A stretch of DNA of 64,000 bases from RGIG7332 sp045580305 (GTDB lineage: Bacteria > Bacillota > Clostridia > Oscillospirales > JAAYXM01). How positions within the stretch are numbered: the stretch's first letter is position 1; every line of letters begins with the position of its first letter. The notes beneath the pieces are model-generated. The model was not told the origin of the DNA, did no database searches, and saw only the letters and a program-made list of their open reading frames with translations. The stretch spans positions 1 through 64,000 of the forward strand of contig JAZNNQ010000036.1 in the NCBI GenBank assembly GCA_045580305.1, read 5' to 3'. Positions 60,806-64,000 of this stretch are shown here, piece by piece. The position numbers were made by a program, and so were the translations under genes.

Positions 60806-62188
60806 ATGAAAAAAATCTTTATTGCAGACTACTCACTTAGAAAAATGGGCGAAGACAGAAACCCGCTTCTTTTCCGCGAAAAGAACGCTATTGCCGCAAG
60901 CATTGCAAATTATGGTGCTGATATTATTGAACTCGACGCGGTTAAAAAGGTAAAAGAAGACACTATTATTTACCAGACTATTTCATCCAATATTAAGGGC
61001 GCTGCTCTCGCTCTGCCTGCAGGTACTACCACCGATGAAATCGATGTCGCGTGGGAATGCATCAAGGATGCAGAAAAGCCTATTCTTCAGATCATTCTCC
61101 CCGTATCCACCGTACAGATGGAGTACATCTACCACGCAAAGGATGCAAAAATGCTTCCGAAAATCGTTGAGCTTTGCAAATATGCGGCAGGAAAGTGCAA
61201 GAATGTTGAGTTTGTTGCCCTTGACGCTACCCGTGCTGACCGTGATTTCTTAATCAAGGTCTGTGCCGAAGCAGCCGCTTCCGGTGCTACCGCAATTACT
61301 ATTTGCGACGACGCGGGCACAATTATGCCAGAGGATATAGCTGACCTTATCAAGGCTGTTAAGTCCTGTTGTAAGGCTTCTGTTTTCGTTAAGTTAAACA
61401 ACGGTGTTAATATGGCTACCGCTTGTGCGCTTGCCGCAATCTCTGCAGGTGCAGACGGCGTGAAGTGTGCAATTTCCGGCAGTGACACTATCGAAACCCA
61501 CAAGTTCGCTCAAACCATTCGTATGCTGGGTGAAAAGTTGGGCATCTACACCGACCTTAAGGAAACCGAAATCGCCACCGATGTGTACAAGCTCAAGAAA
61601 GAAACCGACGCTACAAAGGCATCCGGTATCGCTACAAGTGACAGCGATATTATTTTAGATGCTACCAGCACTTTAACCGAGGTCGTTGATGCAGCAAAGA
61701 GCTTAGGCTATGACCTTTCCATTGAGGATAACGGCAAGATTTTTGAAGCGCTGAAGGTCGTATGTGAGAAAAAGAACTCTGTTGGCGCGAAAGAGCTTGA
61801 GGCGATTATAGCAAGTACTGCTATGCAGGTACCCTCAACATATCATCTTGATAATTTCGTCACTAACTGCGGAAACCAGACTCTCTCCATGACACAGGTA
61901 GTCCTTTCTAAAGCAGGCGAGCCTCTTTACGGCGTTTCTACCGGTGACGGCCCGGTTGACTCTGCATTCAAGGCGATTGACCAGGCTATCGGCTTCCACT
62001 ATGACCTGGACGATTTCCAGATTCAGTCGGTTACTCAGGGCAAGGAAGCTCTCGGCTCTGCTGTTGTAAAGCTTTCCAAAAACGGTAAGATCTATTCGGG
62101 CACCGGTCTTTCTTCCGACATTGTAGGTGCAAGTATCAGAGCATATGTGAACGCTCTCAACAAAATTGTTTACGAGGAGATGCAATAA
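60806..62188 (+). CDS. LeuA-like protein lacking the catalytic metal ligands
   Basis: A 460-aa member of the 2-isopropylmalate synthase superfamily: TIM barrel, then a complete C-terminal LeuA regulatory domain (residues ~345-460, GNQTLSMTQVVLSKAGEPLYGVSTGDGPVDSAFKAID). The active site is changed. LRDGEQ is replaced by SLRKMGEDR, and the HxHDD metal motif by KLNNG (context ASVFVKLNNGVNMATACALAAI). The metal Asp and both His are therefore missing, so ordinary acyl condensation is unlikely. I start at ATG 60806 behind AAAGAGGAG; the open frame further up lies in the T-box terminator. Being under a Leu T-box and next to an acyl-CoA ligase fusion, it may be a leucine-sensing or altered-activity protein. 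Confidence 0.85.
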   Translation: MKKIFIADYSLRKMGEDRNPLLFREKNAIAASIANYGADIIELDAVKKVKEDTIIYQTISSNIKGAALALPAGTTTDEIDVAWECIKDAEKPILQIILPVSTVQMEYIYHAKDAKMLPKIVELCKYAAGKCKNVEFVALDATRADRDFLIKVCAEAAASGATAITICDDAGTIMPEDIADLIKAVKSCCKASVFVKLNNGVNMATACALAAISAGADGVKCAISGSDTIETHKFAQTIRMLGEKLGIYTDLKETEIATDVYKLKKETDATKASGIATSDSDIILDATSTLTEVVDAAKSLGYDLSIEDNGKIFEALKVVCEKKNSVGAKELEAIIASTAMQVPSTYHLDNFVTNCGNQTLSMTQVVLSKAGEPLYGVSTGDGPVDSAFKAIDQAIGFHYDLDDFQIQSVTQGKEALGSAVVKLSKNGKIYSGTGLSSDIVGASIRAYVNALNKIVYEEMQ

Positions 62189-64000
62189 ATGAAAAAAGTT
62201 TTTTCCACCCGTTATGTAGACAGAAAATCCTTTTTGGATATCTGTTGCATAGCGCACGATTACGGCTTCTCCGGTTTCGAGATTTATGACGCTGAAAACG
62301 AGCGTCGTATCCATCGCGACAGTATTTTACGAGGCGATAATTTATCCGACGCAAGAAGAAAACTTAACAATCGCTCTCTTAACATTTCCGCACTCACCTA
62401 TCCCATTGCGATTGACTCTAAAAATGCAAGCGAAACCGCTATTCTTCAGTATGTTGATATGGCGGCAATCGCCGGTATATCAACTGTTATTGTTAAATTC
62501 AATGATGTGGCAAACCTTGATGCGGTAAAGGAAAAACTCTCTCCCGCTATAAAGAAGGCCGAGGCACACCAGATCGACATTCTTATTGAAACCGTCGGCC
62601 CCTTCGCATCTACAAAGGAGCTTGCGGGCATAATCACAAGCTTCAGAAGCCGCGCTGTCGGTGCCGCATGGAATATCCGCGAGACCTACTTTAATGGTAA
62701 CGAGAGTGCTGAGGACACCATTGTTAACTTAGGCGCGTATATCGGCTATGTTTACATCGGCGACCGCAAGGACGGTGTAAATGTTATGATCGGCGAAGGT
62801 GAGCTTCCGGTCGAGGATTTTATCAACGCCCTTTCCTCACTTAACTACGAAGGTTATGTTTGCGCGGACTGGAACGATGAGATTGTTGATGCTGACATCG
62901 TTTTAACCCATTTCGCAAACTATATGTCAAAATTCCAGAAGACCAAGGCGGCTGAGCGCAAGTTGCAGTATAACCGTGATCGTAGCGGTACATTCCTCTG
63001 GAAAAAGTACGACACGGTTGACCTTACCTTCTCTCAGGTGCTGGATGCAATTGCCGATACTTATCCGGATCAGTATGCATTCAAATATACTACACTTGAC
63101 TATATCCGTACCTATTCACAGTTCAGACGCGATGTCGACGATACCGCGGCAGCACTTATATCACTCGGTGTAAAGCCGGGACACCATGTTGCACTTTGGG
63201 CCACCAATGTGCCCCAGTGGTATATCACCTTCTGGGCTACTGTAAAGATCGGCGCGGTTCTGGTAACCGTTAACACCGCATATAAGATCCACGAGATTGA
63301 GTACCTTTTAAAGCAGTCCGACTCTCATACACTGGTTATGATTGAAAGTTCCAAGGATGCAAACTATAAGAAAATTATGGAAGAGCTTTGCCCCGAGCTA
63401 AAAAACACAACTCCCGGCGAGCCGCTCTATTCCGAGCGTCTGCCCTTCCTTCGCAATGTTGTTACCGTCGGCTTTAATATGGACGGCTGTCTTACCTGGG
63501 AGGAAATGATCGACCGCAAGGATATGGTTCCCTACGAAGAGGTTTGCCGTCGTGCATCCCTTGTTAAGCCCGACGATGTTTGTAATATGCAGTACACCTC
63601 AGGTACAACCGGCTTCCCTAAGGGTGTTATGCTTACACACAGAAATATTGTCAATAACGGTAAGGTTATCGGCGACAGAATGGATCTTTCCACCGCTGAC
63701 CGTATGATGATTCAGGTTCCTATGTTCCATTGCTTCGGTATGGTACTTTCTATGACCTCATCTATGACTCACGGCACTACTATGTCTCCTATCCCCTATT
63801 TCTCACCGAAAAGCTCGCTTGCCTGCGTAAATGCTGAAAAGATCACCTGCTTTAACGGCGTTCCCACAATGTTTATCGCGATGTTTGGTCACGAGGACTT
63901 TGCGAAGACCGACTTTTCACATATGCGAACCGGTATTATGGCAGGTGCTAACTGCCCGCCCGAGCTTATGAGAAAAGCTGCTGATGAAATGAATATGCGC
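62189..64000 (+). CDS. TIM-barrel (sugar isomerase-like) / acyl-CoA ligase fusion, C-terminus cut by window end
   Basis: The 604 residues visible start at the ATG adjoining the stop of the LeuA-like gene, with GAGGAG 9 bases upstream. Residues 1-~250 look like a xylose-isomerase/AP-endonuclease-2 TIM barrel (HDYGFSGFEIYDAENERR; IDILIETVGPF; YVYIGDRKDG). From ~270 begins an AMP-dependent acyl-CoA synthetase (YSQFRRDVDDTAAALISLGVKPG; ATP loop MQYTSGTTGFPKGVML; VPMFHCFGMV). The two parts are joined in one open frame with no stop. The frame runs off the window, so the C-terminal ligase lobe is not seen. It is co-transcribed under the Leu T-box. Confidence 0.88.
   Translation, partial: MKKVFSTRYVDRKSFLDICCIAHDYGFSGFEIYDAENERRIHRDSILRGDNLSDARRKLNNRSLNISALTYPIAIDSKNASETAILQYVDMAAIAGISTVIVKFNDVANLDAVKEKLSPAIKKAEAHQIDILIETVGPFASTKELAGIITSFRSRAVGAAWNIRETYFNGNESAEDTIVNLGAYIGYVYIGDRKDGVNVMIGEGELPVEDFINALSSLNYEGYVCADWNDEIVDADIVLTHFANYMSKFQKTKAAERKLQYNRDRSGTFLWKKYDTVDLTFSQVLDAIADTYPDQYAFKYTTLDYIRTYSQFRRDVDDTAAALISLGVKPGHHVALWATNVPQWYITFWATVKIGAVLVTVNTAYKIHEIEYLLKQSDSHTLVMIESSKDANYKKIMEELCPELKNTTPGEPLYSERLPFLRNVVTVGFNMDGCLTWEEMIDRKDMVPYEEVCRRASLVKPDDVCNMQYTSGTTGFPKGVMLTHRNIVNNGKVIGDRMDLSTADRMMIQVPMFHCFGMVLSMTSSMTHGTTMSPIPYFSPKSSLACVNAEKITCFNGVPTMFIAMFGHEDFAKTDFSHMRTGIMAGANCPPELMRKAADEMNMR

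Overview
The window looks like a chromosomal piece of a Gram-positive Clostridia-type gut or rumen bacterium. The signs are four T-box leaders, S-layer-homology (SLH) anchored surface protein, TTGACA/TATAAT-type promoters, AGGAG-type ribosome sites, and protein sequences typical of uncultured Oscillospirales-like Firmicutes. The species cannot be read from the sequence. No transposase, integrase, CRISPR array or rRNA was seen.

Layout. 1-4.3 kb: the 3' end of tmRNA (ssrA), followed by a ~4 kb island with an MmeI-like type IIG restriction-modification enzyme and small genes. It is closed by a 12-bp copy of the tmRNA end, so it probably integrated there. 4.4-18 kb: a LysR regulator, then a complete leftward branched-chain amino acid operon (ilvA-ridA-leuA-leuC-leuD-leuB-ilvB-ilvN-ilvC-ilvD plus a DUF815 ATPase). 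It sits behind a tandem T-box leader with two specifier domains (apparently Leu, then Ile) and one terminator. 18.3-24.4 kb: an RNA-repair locus: two WYL-domain regulators, a ~1.1 kb non-coding array, a TROVE/Ro60-like RNA-binding protein and the RNA ligase RtcB. The array has ten tandem modules with a covarying terminal stem and invariant CAGCRA and YTYG(T/A) flanks. Many modules carry copies of tRNA anticodon arms (Leu-GAG, Lys-UUU, Met-CAU, Arg-UCU, Arg-ACG, Cys-GCA, Phe-GAA), and a Ser-CGA-type tRNA-like element sits in a spacer. This is the most striking part of the window.

24.6-40 kb: a LuxR-type regulator with twin palindromic operators, a 1231-aa SLH surface protein, an SbcCD-like (YhaO/YhaN) pair with a zinc-ribbon coiled-coil protein, and a 1156-aa sce7726 nuclease-SNF2 helicase fusion. 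40-50 kb: a rightward operon for a ubiquitin-like conjugation system: zinc-ribbon membrane proteins, a YukD-like ubiquitin-fold protein, E1, membrane E2-FHA, trypsin-like protease, two membrane JAMM proteases (one with LysM), a RING-like zinc-finger membrane protein and a further zinc-ribbon protein. 50-64 kb: mannonate dehydratase, then three T-box controlled units: Phe T-box with phenylacetate-CoA ligase and an ACT protein; Ile T-box with an XRE-cupin-acyl-CoA ligase; Leu T-box with a LeuA-like protein lacking its metal ligands and a TIM-barrel/acyl-CoA ligase fusion cut by the window end. Between them lie a membrane phosphoesterase and a zinc-ribbon/SPFH operon.

How it fits together. Branched-chain and aromatic amino acid supply is wired to tRNA charging four times. 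In three of these the regulated enzyme is a carboxylate-CoA ligase, which suggests (inference) amino acid synthesis from scavenged organic acids. The WYL-array-TROVE-RtcB locus looks like a sensor or repair system for damaged tRNA. The 18-40 kb stretch has the feel of an accessory or defence region, though no mobile-element gene proves it.
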